A stretch of 64,000 nt of DNA from Candidatus Bathyarchaeota archaeon (GCA_026014805.1 JAOZHR010000010.1:1-64000), one strand, 5' to 3'. Counted from the stretch's first letter, positions 42,066 to 51,514 are shown. Made by a program: numbers and translations. Notes: generated by a model from the letters alone, not told the origin.

Positions 42066-45000
42066 TCACCTCAACGCGTTTATGATCAAGCTCATCTGCA
42101 TGTCGGTGAAGCCCTTGATATCAATTGCTGAGCACCTGCAAGTAGCGGCGCAGGCTCCGCATCCCTTGCAAAGTGCGCTGTTCACCTTTGCTATTTTCCC
42201 CCTTTTGGTTTCTTCAATTTCTATGGCGTTGTAGGCGCATACCAGTATGCAGAGCTCGCACGCTGTGCACCTATTCGGGTTGACAGTGGCGATGATTCCC
42301 TCAGCCTCGATGGTGTCTTTCGTCAGCAGCGTACACGCTCTGGACACCGCGGCCTTCGCTTGAGAAATACTCTCTTCTATAGATTTCGGTGAGTGAGCCA
42401 TCCCGCACACGAAGATGCCTTCTGTAGCGAAGTCGACAGGGCGAAGCTTGGCGTGCGCCTCTAAGAAGAAGCCGTCTTCGTTTACGGGAACCTTCAGCAT
42501 CTTGGCTAGAGTCTCGTTTTCTTCGAGTGGAATCACGGCTGCGCTCAGAACGAGGAGATCTGCGTCTATGATGATGTCTTCTTGGATGGTTGGTTCAAAA
42601 ACTGATATCTGCAAGACTTCTTTTCCTCCTGACGCGGCCTTGGCAACCTTCGGCTTGTTTTCTTCTTCGTAGCGGATGAAGACGACTCCCGCCTCTCGAG
42701 CCCTTCTGTAGTGTTCTTCCATTAGGCCGTAGGTTCTTATGTCTCGGTACAGAATGTACACGTTAGCGTCCGGGTCTTTCTCCTTTATTTTCAAGGCGTT
42801 CTTGACTGCCTCTCCACAGCACATTCTGCTACAGTATGGGTGTTCGTCATTCCTAGACCCTACGCATTGGATCATCACCATGTTCCCGAACTTTTCGTTG
42901 CCAGCAGTGGCGATTGTATTCTCCAATTCCAACTGCGTCAATATACGGCGGTCCTTTCCATAGAGGTACTCATTCGGGTGGTGTTCTTCGCCTCCGGTAG
43001 CCACGATGATGACTCCGTGATCTAGCTCCTTTTTCGCTTCGCTGCCCGAGTTTATGGTTACAGTGGTTTTGAAGTTTCCCACGTAGCCGGAGACGTTCTC
43101 GACCTTTGCGTTAAGGAAGACTTGGATCAGCTTGTTCGAGTTTACCTTTTCAATAATGGTTCTTAGGTACTCTTGGGTGTCGTCGTTGTCCAACGTGTAG
43201 TATATTTTGCGCAGGAAGCCTCCAAGCTCATTGTTCTTTTCTACCAAGTCAACTTCAAAGCCTTGTTCGGCTAAGGCTAGAACCGCGGTCATTCCGGCCA
43301 ATCCTCCCCCGATGACGAGGCCTCGGCGGGTGACCCCCAGAGAAAGCCTTTCTAAGGGCTCCAGCATTCTAGCCTTCGCCACAGCCATTCTCACCAGATC
43401 CTTCGCCTTCTCGGTAGCGGCTTCAGGATTGCGCATGTGCACCCAGGAACATTGGTCGCGGATGTTCGCCATCTCGAAGAGATACCTGTTTAAGCCAGCT
43501 GCCTTTATCGTTTCTTGGAAGAGAGGTTCATGGGTTCGGGGTGAACATGAGGCCACTATAACTCTGTTTAGTTCGTATTCTTGGATTCTCTTCTTGATTA
43601 TCTCTTGAGTGTCTGAGGAGCATGTGTAGAGGTTTTCGCAGGCGTAGACAACGTTCGGGAGAGTCTGAGCATAATCCACAACGCTTGGAACGTCTACAAT
43701 CCCTCCAATGTTGATGCCGCAGTAACATATGAAAACCCCTATTCTGGGAGGCTGACCTCTAACATCCAGCTCTTTTGGATATTCCTTCTTCTTGACCAGG
43801 GTTCCTCGAACAGAAGAGAGCAATTCGCCCACACTGGTAGCGGCGGCGCTGGCCTGAGTAACGGTTTCAGGAATATCCTTTGGTGATGAGAACATGCCAC
43901 AGACGAAAACTCCAGGCCTAGAGGTTTCCAACGGATGAAAAGGTTGGGTTTTACAGAAACCGTGCTCGTTCAGCTCAACACCGAGGCTTTTAGCTAGCTT
44001 CTTAACGTTCTCGGATGGTGTAAAGCCGACCGATAGGACGACTAGGTTGAACTCTTCTTCGTGGAGCCTTCCGTCTTCGGTTTCATACCGTATCCTCAGG
44101 TTTTGAGTTTTGGGTATCTCCTTTACTTCGGACACCCTACACCTGACAAACCTTAATCCGTACTCGTTCTTAGCTCTCTCAATATACTTGTCGAAGTCCT
44201 TCCCGTAGGCCCGCAGGTCTATATAGAAGATAGTGGGTTCAATCTGGCTCATGTGCTCTCTGGCTATAACCGCCTCCTTCGTGGAGTACATGCAGCAAAC
44301 CGAAGAGCAGTAGCCGTTTCCACACGTGACATCTCTAGAGCCGACGCACTGTATGAAGGCAATTTTCCTAGGGATATCTCCGTCTGAAGGCCTCTGTACA
44401 CGCCCCAGGAAGGGGCCAGAGGCACTCAGGATGCGCTCGAACTCGATACTCGTGACCACGTTGGGGTATCTTCCGTAACCGTACTCACTCTTCAACCTGG
44501 CGTTAAACTCTTCAACGCCGGGGGCTAGAATGACAGCGCCAACATTCAGCCTAACTTCTTTCTCTTGATCCGAGTAGTTTATAGCGTCGGCCAGACAAAC
44601 GTTTTTACAGAGCCCACAGCCTACACACTTTTCCCTATCGATCATGTACACCAAGGGAACGGCTTGCGGGTAGTTGATGTGAATCGCCGTTCTCTCACTC
44701 AAGCCTTTGTTGAAGGTGTCTATGGCGTCAACTGGACAGAACTTGGCGCACACCCCACACCCTGTGCACTTCTCGATGTCAACGTATCTCGGTCGTTGTC
44801 TCACTGAGACGTTAAAGTTGCCTACCTCTCCAGAAATCTCGGTGACTTCGGAGCAGGTCAAAACCTCAACGTTCAGGTGTCTTCCGCATTCCACAAGCTT
44901 TGGGGACAGAATGCACATGGAGCAGTCGTTGGTTGGAAAGGTTTTGTCCAGCTGCGCCATGACTCCGCCTATAGCCGAGGAGTTGTCCAATACGTAAACT

Positions 45001-45116
45001 TTGAAACCTGACTCGGCTAGGTCAAGTGCAGCCTGTATCCCTCCAATCCCCCCACCTACAACTAGCACTGAACCCACCTTGCTGGTTTCAGAAACCGGGT
45101 TTTGCAAATTCACCAT
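42066..45116 (-). CDS. hdrA: Double-length HdrA-like electron-bifurcating flavoprotein
   Basis: About 1016 residues made of two HdrA modules in tandem. The first half lacks the N-terminal Fe-S domain and has an FAD site (VVGGGIGGIQAAL, about 22) and clusters CTGCGVCAKFCP (about 122) and CVGCGLCKNVC (about 165). From about 460 a complete HdrA begins (FICYCGINIGG), with its own FAD site (VIGGGLAGMTAV, about 605) and clusters CTACELCILVC and CKGCGACAATC near the end. HdrA bifurcates electrons between ferredoxin and the heterodisulfide site. ATG 45116 has GGAG about 9 bases upstream and avoids overlap with the previous gene. The same two halves exist as separate genes upstream. Confidence 0.92.
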   Translation of the reverse strand: MVNLQNPVSETSKVGSVLVVGGGIGGIQAALDLAESGFKVYVLDNSSAIGGVMAQLDKTFPTNDCSMCILSPKLVECGRHLNVEVLTCSEVTEISGEVGNFNVSVRQRPRYVDIEKCTGCGVCAKFCPVDAIDTFNKGLSERTAIHINYPQAVPLVYMIDREKCVGCGLCKNVCLADAINYSDQEKEVRLNVGAVILAPGVEEFNARLKSEYGYGRYPNVVTSIEFERILSASGPFLGRVQRPSDGDIPRKIAFIQCVGSRDVTCGNGYCSSVCCMYSTKEAVIAREHMSQIEPTIFYIDLRAYGKDFDKYIERAKNEYGLRFVRCRVSEVKEIPKTQNLRIRYETEDGRLHEEEFNLVVLSVGFTPSENVKKLAKSLGVELNEHGFCKTQPFHPLETSRPGVFVCGMFSSPKDIPETVTQASAAATSVGELLSSVRGTLVKKKEYPKELDVRGQPPRIGVFICYCGINIGGIVDVPSVVDYAQTLPNVVYACENLYTCSSDTQEIIKKRIQEYELNRVIVASCSPRTHEPLFQETIKAAGLNRYLFEMANIRDQCSWVHMRNPEAATEKAKDLVRMAVAKARMLEPLERLSLGVTRRGLVIGGGLAGMTAVLALAEQGFEVDLVEKNNELGGFLRKIYYTLDNDDTQEYLRTIIEKVNSNKLIQVFLNAKVENVSGYVGNFKTTVTINSGSEAKKELDHGVIIVATGGEEHHPNEYLYGKDRRILTQLELENTIATAGNEKFGNMVMIQCVGSRNDEHPYCSRMCCGEAVKNALKIKEKDPDANVYILYRDIRTYGLMEEHYRRAREAGVVFIRYEEENKPKVAKAASGGKEVLQISVFEPTIQEDIIIDADLLVLSAAVIPLEENETLAKMLKVPVNEDGFFLEAHAKLRPVDFATEGIFVCGMAHSPKSIEESISQAKAAVSRACTLLTKDTIEAEGIIATVNPNRCTACELCILVCAYNAIEIEETKRGKIAKVNSALCKGCGACAATCRCSAIDIKGFTDMQMSLIINALR

Positions 45117-45147
45117 TTTGGCATTCTCCAGTTGTCGAATTTTTCTC

Positions 45148-45930
45148 TCACCCTCCCGTCCTGCGGTACTTCGGGCTGTTTCCTTCAATTCCCACGACAG
45201 AGACTAATCCGTCGCGCTCAAGAGAGACCATATTTCTCAGTACTTCCCTCGGTGAAGCTTCCACTCTCTGGGCAATCTCTTTGACAGAAAGAGCGTCTTC
45301 TTCCATGGAAAGGAGAATTCTTCTTTTTGCAAACTCCTTTTCGATTGTTTGGAGCGTCAGTTGGTCGAACTTTTCTTGTGACACCTTCTCTCCGAAGACG
45401 TTCTTGTCCTCTACGAGTTCTCTTTCTCTGCCCACAAGCCATCTAATTCTCTCCTGGGCAAGGACTTCCCTGGCTGCGACTAAGCATGTCTTTAACTCTT
45501 GGGATTCCATGTCTGTTTCTTTGCCAAGTCGGCCCAATTTCTTTACCCTCTCTGTAAAATTTTTCACCAGAGTTGCGAAACGTTCACCCTCAGCCGCAGA
45601 CACCCAATCGACCAGCAATCGGTCAGGAGATAACCCTACATTTTTCAGAACTTTTTTAGTCGTCTTCATTCTTCTCTCCGCGTAGTAGTTTCCAGTCATG
45701 TAGTGACAGGTTCCTAAGTGGCAACCCAGAACCATGACACCGTCCAGCCCTCGGATGAATACTTCTAGGACGATGGTTGGGTCAACCCTTGCTGAGCACA
45801 TCACTCTGATAATTCTGATGTTTGAAGGGTACTGAAAACGGCTGACTCCAGCCAGGTCTGCGCTGGCGTAGGAACACCAGTTGCAGAGAAATCCGAGGAT
45901 GTCTGGTTCAAAGCTTTCTTTGAAGGTCAA
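45148..45930 (-). CDS. MvhD-type subunit fused to a winged-helix domain
   Basis: A 260-residue protein. Residues 1-140 are a full MvhD domain (FLCNWCSYASADLAG, VMCSARVDP, GCHLGTCHY, VDWVSAAEGERFA). A charged helical linker follows to about residue 205. The C-terminus is a winged helix: LSVKEIAQRVEASPREVLRNMVSL, then RDGLVSVVG and a wing ending KYRRTGG. MvhD is normally a 140-residue electron carrier. The added DNA-binding-like domain could sense the redox state of the complex and regulate the operon, or simply be a structural adaptor. It lies between the split hdrA pair and the fused hdrA. Confidence 0.9.
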   Translation of the reverse strand: MTFKESFEPDILGFLCNWCSYASADLAGVSRFQYPSNIRIIRVMCSARVDPTIVLEVFIRGLDGVMVLGCHLGTCHYMTGNYYAERRMKTTKKVLKNVGLSPDRLLVDWVSAAEGERFATLVKNFTERVKKLGRLGKETDMESQELKTCLVAAREVLAQERIRWLVGRERELVEDKNVFGEKVSQEKFDQLTLQTIEKEFAKRRILLSMEEDALSVKEIAQRVEASPREVLRNMVSLERDGLVSVVGIEGNSPKYRRTGG

Positions 45931-47600
45931 GGTTTCACCTCAGTTAGGGGAATTACTTGAGCGAGGAGTTGCTCATCTGTGAAGTGCTGCATGGTGATCG
46001 CCTTTTGAGGGCAGCCAGCTCCGCATGCCCCGCACCCCTTGCAGGAAGCGGCTATCACCTTGGCTTTTCTCCCTTTCTCGATCTCTTCGACTTGTATCGC
46101 TTTGAAGGGGCAGGTCAGCTCGCACAAGCTGCAGCCTGAGCATTCGTCCTCATTAACCAGAGGGATTAGGGGCTCAGTTTTCACATGTCCAACTGCCATA
46201 GGTATGGACGCTCGAGAAGCTGCGCCATACGCTTGGGAAATGCTCTCGCCGACATTGGCTGGCCAGTGGGCGCAACCGCATACATAGATGCCGTCCGTAG
46301 CGAAGTCGACAGGTCGAAGTTTCACGTGGGCCTCTAGGAAGAAACCGTTCTCATCCACAGGCACTTTCAGTTTCTGTGCGAGGTCTCTGGAGTCGTTGTG
46401 AGCAACCATGGGGGTCGACAGTACAACGAGGTCATAAGGCAGGATGAGTTCTTCGCCTAAAAGCTCATCATAAACTCTCACCGATCCGTTCTCGAGGACT
46501 GGCTGCCTTTCTGGCGAGTGTTTTATGAACGTTATGCCGGTTCCTCTCGCTTTCCCATAGTAATCCTCGTATTTTGTTCCTGGGGTCACTATATCTCTGT
46601 AGAGCACGAAAACTTGAGCGTCTGGGTTAGCTTCTTTGATCAGCATGGCGTTTTTGAGGGCGGTTGGACAGCAAACTTTAGAGCAGTAAGCTCTTTTTTC
46701 GTTTCTCGACTCTACGCATTGAATCATCACAACAATGTCAGCGTTGAGCCTTCCTTCCTTCAGCATTCGTTCCAGTTCCATCTGGGTGATAACGTGTTCT
46801 CCATCGTAGGCATATATGCCCACGGGCTTGAGCGTATCAGCCCCTGTTGCCACTATGATCACTCCGGCCTTGAATAACTTCTCCTTTTCTCCTTGCTTTA
46901 CTGTTACATCATAGTTGCCCACGAATCCTTTAACTTCTTTAACTTCGGAAGATGTCAAAATCTCTATCTTCGGGTTATTCTTAAGCTTCTCCGCTTTCGC
47001 TTGAACCCACTTTGAGGCTTCCTCGTGCGTTGGGTAAAGCTTGTAGAGGCTGTTTAGAGTCCCGCCTAGCCGGTCCTCCTTCTCCACCAGCTTCACCTCA
47101 AAGCCTCGGTTGGCTAGGCTTAGCGCACAAGTCATTCCCGCAATTCCTCCACCAATCACCAAAGCGCACGGATTGACCTCAACCTCAGTCTCTTCCAAAG
47201 GCTCTAGCAGCCCCGCTCTCGCGACTCCCATCCTTATGAGGGCTTTCGCCTTTTCGGTTGCCCTCTCCCTTTCTTGCATGTGAACCCAAGAGCACTGGTC
47301 CCGTATGTTGACGAACTGAAAGAGGTAGGGGTTCAGTCCTGCCTCCTTGCAGGTGGACCTGAACAGGGGCTCGTGGGTCCTAGGAGTGCAAGAAGCTACG
47401 ACCACCCGGTTAAGTTTGTTTTCGACTATGGCATTTTTTATTTCTGTCAATCCGGCATCAGAGCATGTATACTGATTGCCCTTCGCGAAAACAACATAAG
47501 GCAAACTCAATGCGTATTTGGCGAGTCCCGGAACGTCCAAGAACCCTCCTATGTTTGTGCCGCAGTGACAGACGAAAACGCCAACTCTTACTTCATTCAA
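45927..47600 (-). CDS. hdrA: HdrA-like protein, complete module (equivalent of the second half of the fused HdrA)
   Basis: A 557-residue HdrA. It begins with the N-terminal Fe-S domain (VFVCHCGTNIGGFLDVP, VASCTPRTHEPLF, NIRDQCSWVHM), then an FAD site VIGGGIAGMTCAL. Cys-rich VESRNEKRAYCSKVCC and two C-terminal clusters CSGCSLCELTCP and CKGCGACGAGCP follow. It is collinear with the C-terminal half of the double HdrA downstream. TTG start with GGTGA 7 bases upstream; overlaps the next gene by 4 bases. Confidence 0.92.
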   Translation of the reverse strand: MNEVRVGVFVCHCGTNIGGFLDVPGLAKYALSLPYVVFAKGNQYTCSDAGLTEIKNAIVENKLNRVVVASCTPRTHEPLFRSTCKEAGLNPYLFQFVNIRDQCSWVHMQERERATEKAKALIRMGVARAGLLEPLEETEVEVNPCALVIGGGIAGMTCALSLANRGFEVKLVEKEDRLGGTLNSLYKLYPTHEEASKWVQAKAEKLKNNPKIEILTSSEVKEVKGFVGNYDVTVKQGEKEKLFKAGVIIVATGADTLKPVGIYAYDGEHVITQMELERMLKEGRLNADIVVMIQCVESRNEKRAYCSKVCCPTALKNAMLIKEANPDAQVFVLYRDIVTPGTKYEDYYGKARGTGITFIKHSPERQPVLENGSVRVYDELLGEELILPYDLVVLSTPMVAHNDSRDLAQKLKVPVDENGFFLEAHVKLRPVDFATDGIYVCGCAHWPANVGESISQAYGAASRASIPMAVGHVKTEPLIPLVNEDECSGCSLCELTCPFKAIQVEEIEKGRKAKVIAASCKGCGACGAGCPQKAITMQHFTDEQLLAQVIPLTEVKP

Positions 47601-47607
47601 GCTCTTT

Positions 47608-48900
47608 TCACCTCATCACCGTTTCCGCCGCTCTCTCGGCTGCTCCACTCGCTTGGGTAACAGACTCTGGTATATCCGTTGGGTCCCGACAGCAACCACA
47701 CACGAATATTCCCGGCTTTGTCGTGTCTAACGGGATGAGAGGGTCCGTCTTGAAAAAGTTATATTCGTCAAGCTCGACGCCCAGAGCTTTTGCCAGTTCC
47801 TTTACGCTCCTCCTTGGCATCAGGCTTGTCGCCAAAACCGCCAGATCTACGGTCATTTTCTTTGTTTTTGAGCTCTTAGTTTCTTCGTACCAAACCATGA
47901 GGTTCTCGTCATGGTCTTCGGTGATCTTGGCTACTCTTCCTCTGATGTATGATATGTTATACTCTTGCTCTCCCCTCGCCACGTACTCTTGAAAGTTCTT
48001 GCCTGGGGCCCTGAGGTCCATGTAGAATATGTAAGACTTCACCTTGGGGTTATGTTCGTAGGCAAGCATGGCCTCCTTGGTTGCGTGCATACAGCAGACG
48101 GATGAGCAGTAACGGTTGTTTTTGAGATCTCTAGACCCGACACATTGGACGAAAGCGATTTTCGCTGCGGGCTTATCGTCTGAGGGTCTCAGAAGGTGTC
48201 CTCCAGTGGGTCCCGAGGCGCATATCAGCCTTTCGTATTCCAAAGAAATGACGACGTTCCTGTACCTTTTGTAGCCATACTGGGAGATTCCAGACGGGTC
48301 GTAAGGGTCAAAACCAGTGGCGACGATGATGGCACCAACGTGCAACATTACGTTTGTGTCCTCCTGCTCAAAGTCTATTGCCTTCTTAGAACATATCTTC
48401 TCGCAAATTTTACACACTCCTCTCGTTAAGTAAAGGCAGTTTTCCCGATCGATACTCATGACCGCTGGGACTCCTTGAAGGTAGTATGGGTATATAGCTT
48501 CCCTCTTTCTCAGTCCCATATCAAACTCGTCAGGTACCTTCACTGGACACTTGGCAGCGCACTCTCCACAGTTGACACACTCCTTTTCCTTCACAAATCT
48601 AGCATACTTACGTAACTTTACAGAGAAATCTCTCACTTGTCCCGTTACCTCTTTGACCTCCGACAGCGTGTGGAGGGTGATGTTTGTATGTCTGAAGCAA
48701 TCAGCCAGTTTTGGGGCTAGTATACAAATGGAGCAGTCGTTTGTCGGAAAAGTCTTGTCAAGTTGAGCCATCCTCCCCCCTATGCTCGGCTGCCTCTCAA
48801 CTAGGTGCACCTTTATTCCCATATCTCCGAGGTCGAGTGCGGCCTGAATGCCAGCTATCCCACCACCGATAACCAGAATTGCCTTAGGCTTTTCCCCCAA
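47608..48900 (-). CDS. hdrA: HdrA-like protein lacking the N-terminal domain (equivalent of the first half of the fused HdrA)
   Basis: A 430-residue protein starting directly at the FAD fold (VIGGGIAGIQAAL, then QLDKTFPTNDCSICILAPKL). It carries a ferredoxin-like region CVNCGECAAKCP and a less regular CLYLTRGVCKICEKIC, then VGSRDLKNNRYCSSVCC. It is collinear with the first half of the double HdrA. TTG start with a strong GGAGGAAAGG upstream; overlaps the FrhB-like gene by 17 bases and is followed by the other half after 7 bases. Confidence 0.9.
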   Translation of the reverse strand: MGEKPKAILVIGGGIAGIQAALDLGDMGIKVHLVERQPSIGGRMAQLDKTFPTNDCSICILAPKLADCFRHTNITLHTLSEVKEVTGQVRDFSVKLRKYARFVKEKECVNCGECAAKCPVKVPDEFDMGLRKREAIYPYYLQGVPAVMSIDRENCLYLTRGVCKICEKICSKKAIDFEQEDTNVMLHVGAIIVATGFDPYDPSGISQYGYKRYRNVVISLEYERLICASGPTGGHLLRPSDDKPAAKIAFVQCVGSRDLKNNRYCSSVCCMHATKEAMLAYEHNPKVKSYIFYMDLRAPGKNFQEYVARGEQEYNISYIRGRVAKITEDHDENLMVWYEETKSSKTKKMTVDLAVLATSLMPRRSVKELAKALGVELDEYNFFKTDPLIPLDTTKPGIFVCGCCRDPTDIPESVTQASGAAERAAETVMR

Positions 48901-50026
48901 GGACCTTTCCTCCCGCCAATTCCGAAAGCCTCTCCTTGGCTCTCATCTTCTTTCTCCTAGAGTAGGAGACGATCTTAGCCATCATCTTTGTCTTCTCCAG
49001 CTTACTTTCCTCCACATCTTCGAATGTTCTCTCCTGGATGTAACCCTTACGAAGAGCTTCATCGTAGACTGATGAACCTAATTCTGTCCTTATAAGAACT
49101 GTAGTGTATTCATTGGGTGAACCAAGTCCTCCAACCGAGATATCTGCATACTCGTTGCTGAAGTCTTGACATGCAAAACATGCTGGGCGAGCAACTTCAT
49201 CTATCTCTTCTAATGGGACATGAATTGTCACGCCCTTAGTGAGGGTAATTATGAAGTCGTCTTTGATATTTAGTTTAACAATATTCTCCAGATTGATGTC
49301 GAGTTTTTTTTCTAACCTTTCCCTCGCTACGTCATTGAAGGAGAAGTTCTCTATGCAGAAAAGTCCTATTGTATACTTTATGAGGTGAGCTGGGATGATC
49401 CCCAGGCACTGCATCTTTCGGATCGCGTTAATCTGGCAGGGAGTTCCAACCACAGCGATATCCTGTAGATATCTTTTCTCTAAGCTCTTTACTGTGGACA
49501 GGATCGGGGTGTAAGTAGTATATTTTCCCCCTAATTCTTCTAGGTGGAGGGACCCTGAGAACGTAGAACCCGCCGCTTCGATGAGCCCCTCACGTGTCCT
49601 AGCTATTATCGCCTTCCTAGCGAAGCGTCCGGTCTTCTTTGAGACAATTGCGCCATTTATCAGATTGCGCTCTAATAAGTATATAAGGAGGGAGGTCACT
49701 ACTCCTCCGTCTGTGCAAATTTTTTTTATCTTTTTATCTGTCGTCTGAGTGGAGATTACCTTCTGGTATTTTCCAATAGAGGGATTCCAACCGAATTTTT
49801 CCTGGAGCTCTACATTTAACGTATCTGTTTGGGGACATATGAGATAGCATATTCCGCATTTTAGACAATTATCCTCGTTGATGTATCGTGGCAACTCGTT
49901 TTCTCCCATCTCTAGGGCGTTAAGTTCTCCAGCTGAGCAGAAAGAGACGCAGCCACCACACTTGCCACATATTCCGGTTTCAACAACTTCCTTGATCAGG
50001 TCTTTAAATGACTTAACCTCCTCCAT
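48884..50026 (-). CDS. FrhB-like F420/ferredoxin-interacting subunit
   Basis: A 380-residue protein with two N-terminal 4Fe-4S clusters (CGKCGGCVSFC, CLKCGICYLICP) followed by the FrhB/FdhB N- and C-terminal domains (CTDGGVVTSLLIYLLE, VVGTPCQINAIRKM, CFACQDFSNEYADISVGG). Family members carry FAD and oxidise or reduce F420, or act as ferredoxin:F420 modules. As first gene of the nine-gene operon it probably gives the HdrA complex an F420 or ferredoxin port. ATG 50026 is preferred to TTG 50035. Confidence 0.9.
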   Translation of the reverse strand: MEEVKSFKDLIKEVVETGICGKCGGCVSFCSAGELNALEMGENELPRYINEDNCLKCGICYLICPQTDTLNVELQEKFGWNPSIGKYQKVISTQTTDKKIKKICTDGGVVTSLLIYLLERNLINGAIVSKKTGRFARKAIIARTREGLIEAAGSTFSGSLHLEELGGKYTTYTPILSTVKSLEKRYLQDIAVVGTPCQINAIRKMQCLGIIPAHLIKYTIGLFCIENFSFNDVARERLEKKLDINLENIVKLNIKDDFIITLTKGVTIHVPLEEIDEVARPACFACQDFSNEYADISVGGLGSPNEYTTVLIRTELGSSVYDEALRKGYIQERTFEDVEESKLEKTKMMAKIVSYSRRKKMRAKERLSELAGGKVLGGKA

Positions 50027-50161
50027 GTTAACCAAGCCTTAGAATGTTAGTATAATTTTGTACCATTATTTAGGAATTTCTTATTTGCAAATTGGAGAAC
50101 AATAGATATAAAGCAGCGGTGTAAACGTATAGCTTCTCATGAAGTCTCGGAGAGATTCAAG

Positions 50162-51514
50162 CTGCCCAGAAAAATAGTAATTATTGGCGCCAACGCTGCT
50201 GGCGTTCATGCAGCCAACGCGGTCCGCAAAACCGATTCGAAGGCTGAAATAATTCTAATAGATAAGGAGCCATATCCAGCGTACTCTCGTTGCGGTATAC
50301 CGTATGTGTTAGCGGGTGAGATACCCAGTTTTGAGGATCTCATGGCCTTTCCTCCGTCCCACTATAGAATGATGAAATTTGATCTACACCTTGAAACTAA
50401 TGCTAAGTCTATCAATCTCGATGACAAAAATGTTCTAATTGAAGACAAGGATGGGAACTTTGAAACAAAAAAATATGATTCATTGATCCTCGCCACTGGC
50501 GCTGACCCATTTGTTATCCCGATAGAAGGTCACGACCTTCCAGGAGTGTTTGCAATGAGGACGGTGGATGACGGAAAGGCAATCCAACAGGCAATGAAGA
50601 CTGCTAAGAGCGCTGTTGTTATAGGGGCTGGATTTATTGGCTTAGAAACAGCACACGCCTTGGCAGCGAATAAAATTAAAACCACGATCATCGAATTGAT
50701 GCCATATGTTCTTCCTGGATTATTCGACGAAGATATGGCCGATTATTCACAGAAAAAGATAGAAGAACACGGCGTTAGCGTCGTGGTGGGTAGACGGGTG
50801 GATGCGATTCTAGGAAAAGACAAGGTTGAAGGTGTAAATGTAGGAGGCGAAGAAATAAAAGCGGATGTGGTTGTGATGGCGGCAGGCATTAGACCTAGGA
50901 CAGACTTGATAAGGGGACTAGGAGTGGAGCTTGGTGTAACTAGAGCCATTAGAGTAAACCCCAGAATGGAGACCAGCGTTTCAGGCATATTCGCGGCTGG
51001 AGACTGTGTTGAGTCTCAAAGCTCGATCACAGGGTTACCATGCCTTTATCAACTTGGAACCAACGCAGTTAGACATGGAACAACCGCTGGAATAAATGCC
51101 ACAGGAGGATACGCTGCCAATCCACGCGTTATATGCAGCGCGGTCACGAAAATCTTCGATTTTGAACTCGGTGCAGTTGGTCTCTCAGAGTATCAGGCCG
51201 CCAAGATCGGTTTCCAAACAGTCAGTGCAAGCATAACAGGCAGAACACGAGCGTCATATTTTCCGGGAGGAAAAGAAATCAAAGTAAAAATTATTGCCGA
51301 GCCTGTCATGGGAAGGGTTATGGGAGCCCAATTAGTCGGAGGAGAAGATGTGGCCCAGAGAATTAACATGCTCTCCGTGGCGATACAAAAAGAAATGACG
51401 GTGTTAGAGCTTTCAGCGGCAGATACCAGCTACGCTCCTCCAGTAGCTGAAACTTTAGAGCCCGTAGCGTTAGCCGCGGAAATCGCTGCGAAGAAAATAA
51501 GGCGACGGCGTTAG
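50162..51514 (+). CDS. CoA-disulfide reductase / NADH oxidase family flavoprotein
   Basis: About 450 residues. The N-terminal FAD fold (KIVIIGANAAGVHAAN) precedes the first ATG/GTG/TTG in frame (GTG 50306), so the true start is upstream. CTG 50162 has GGAGAG 7 bases before it and gives the usual length. The redox cysteine is Cys44 in YSRCGIPYVLAG, the single-cysteine arrangement of CoA-disulfide reductase and Nox. An NAD site (VIGAGFIGLETAHAL) and a C-terminal dimerisation domain follow. It may reduce CoA disulfides, polysulfide or oxygen. It runs opposite to the Hdr operon and is followed by an H-protein-like gene. Confidence 0.9.
   Translation: MPRKIVIIGANAAGVHAANAVRKTDSKAEIILIDKEPYPAYSRCGIPYVLAGEIPSFEDLMAFPPSHYRMMKFDLHLETNAKSINLDDKNVLIEDKDGNFETKKYDSLILATGADPFVIPIEGHDLPGVFAMRTVDDGKAIQQAMKTAKSAVVIGAGFIGLETAHALAANKIKTTIIELMPYVLPGLFDEDMADYSQKKIEEHGVSVVVGRRVDAILGKDKVEGVNVGGEEIKADVVVMAAGIRPRTDLIRGLGVELGVTRAIRVNPRMETSVSGIFAAGDCVESQSSITGLPCLYQLGTNAVRHGTTAGINATGGYAANPRVICSAVTKIFDFELGAVGLSEYQAAKIGFQTVSASITGRTRASYFPGGKEIKVKIIAEPVMGRVMGAQLVGGEDVAQRINMLSVAIQKEMTVLELSAADTSYAPPVAETLEPVALAAEIAAKKIRRRR

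Noticed and set aside
45026-45685. 219-codon plus-strand frame opposite the HdrA and MvhD genes
   Set aside because: Ser/Thr/Phe-rich shadow of acidic and charged sense codons; no ribosome binding site and no family resemblance.
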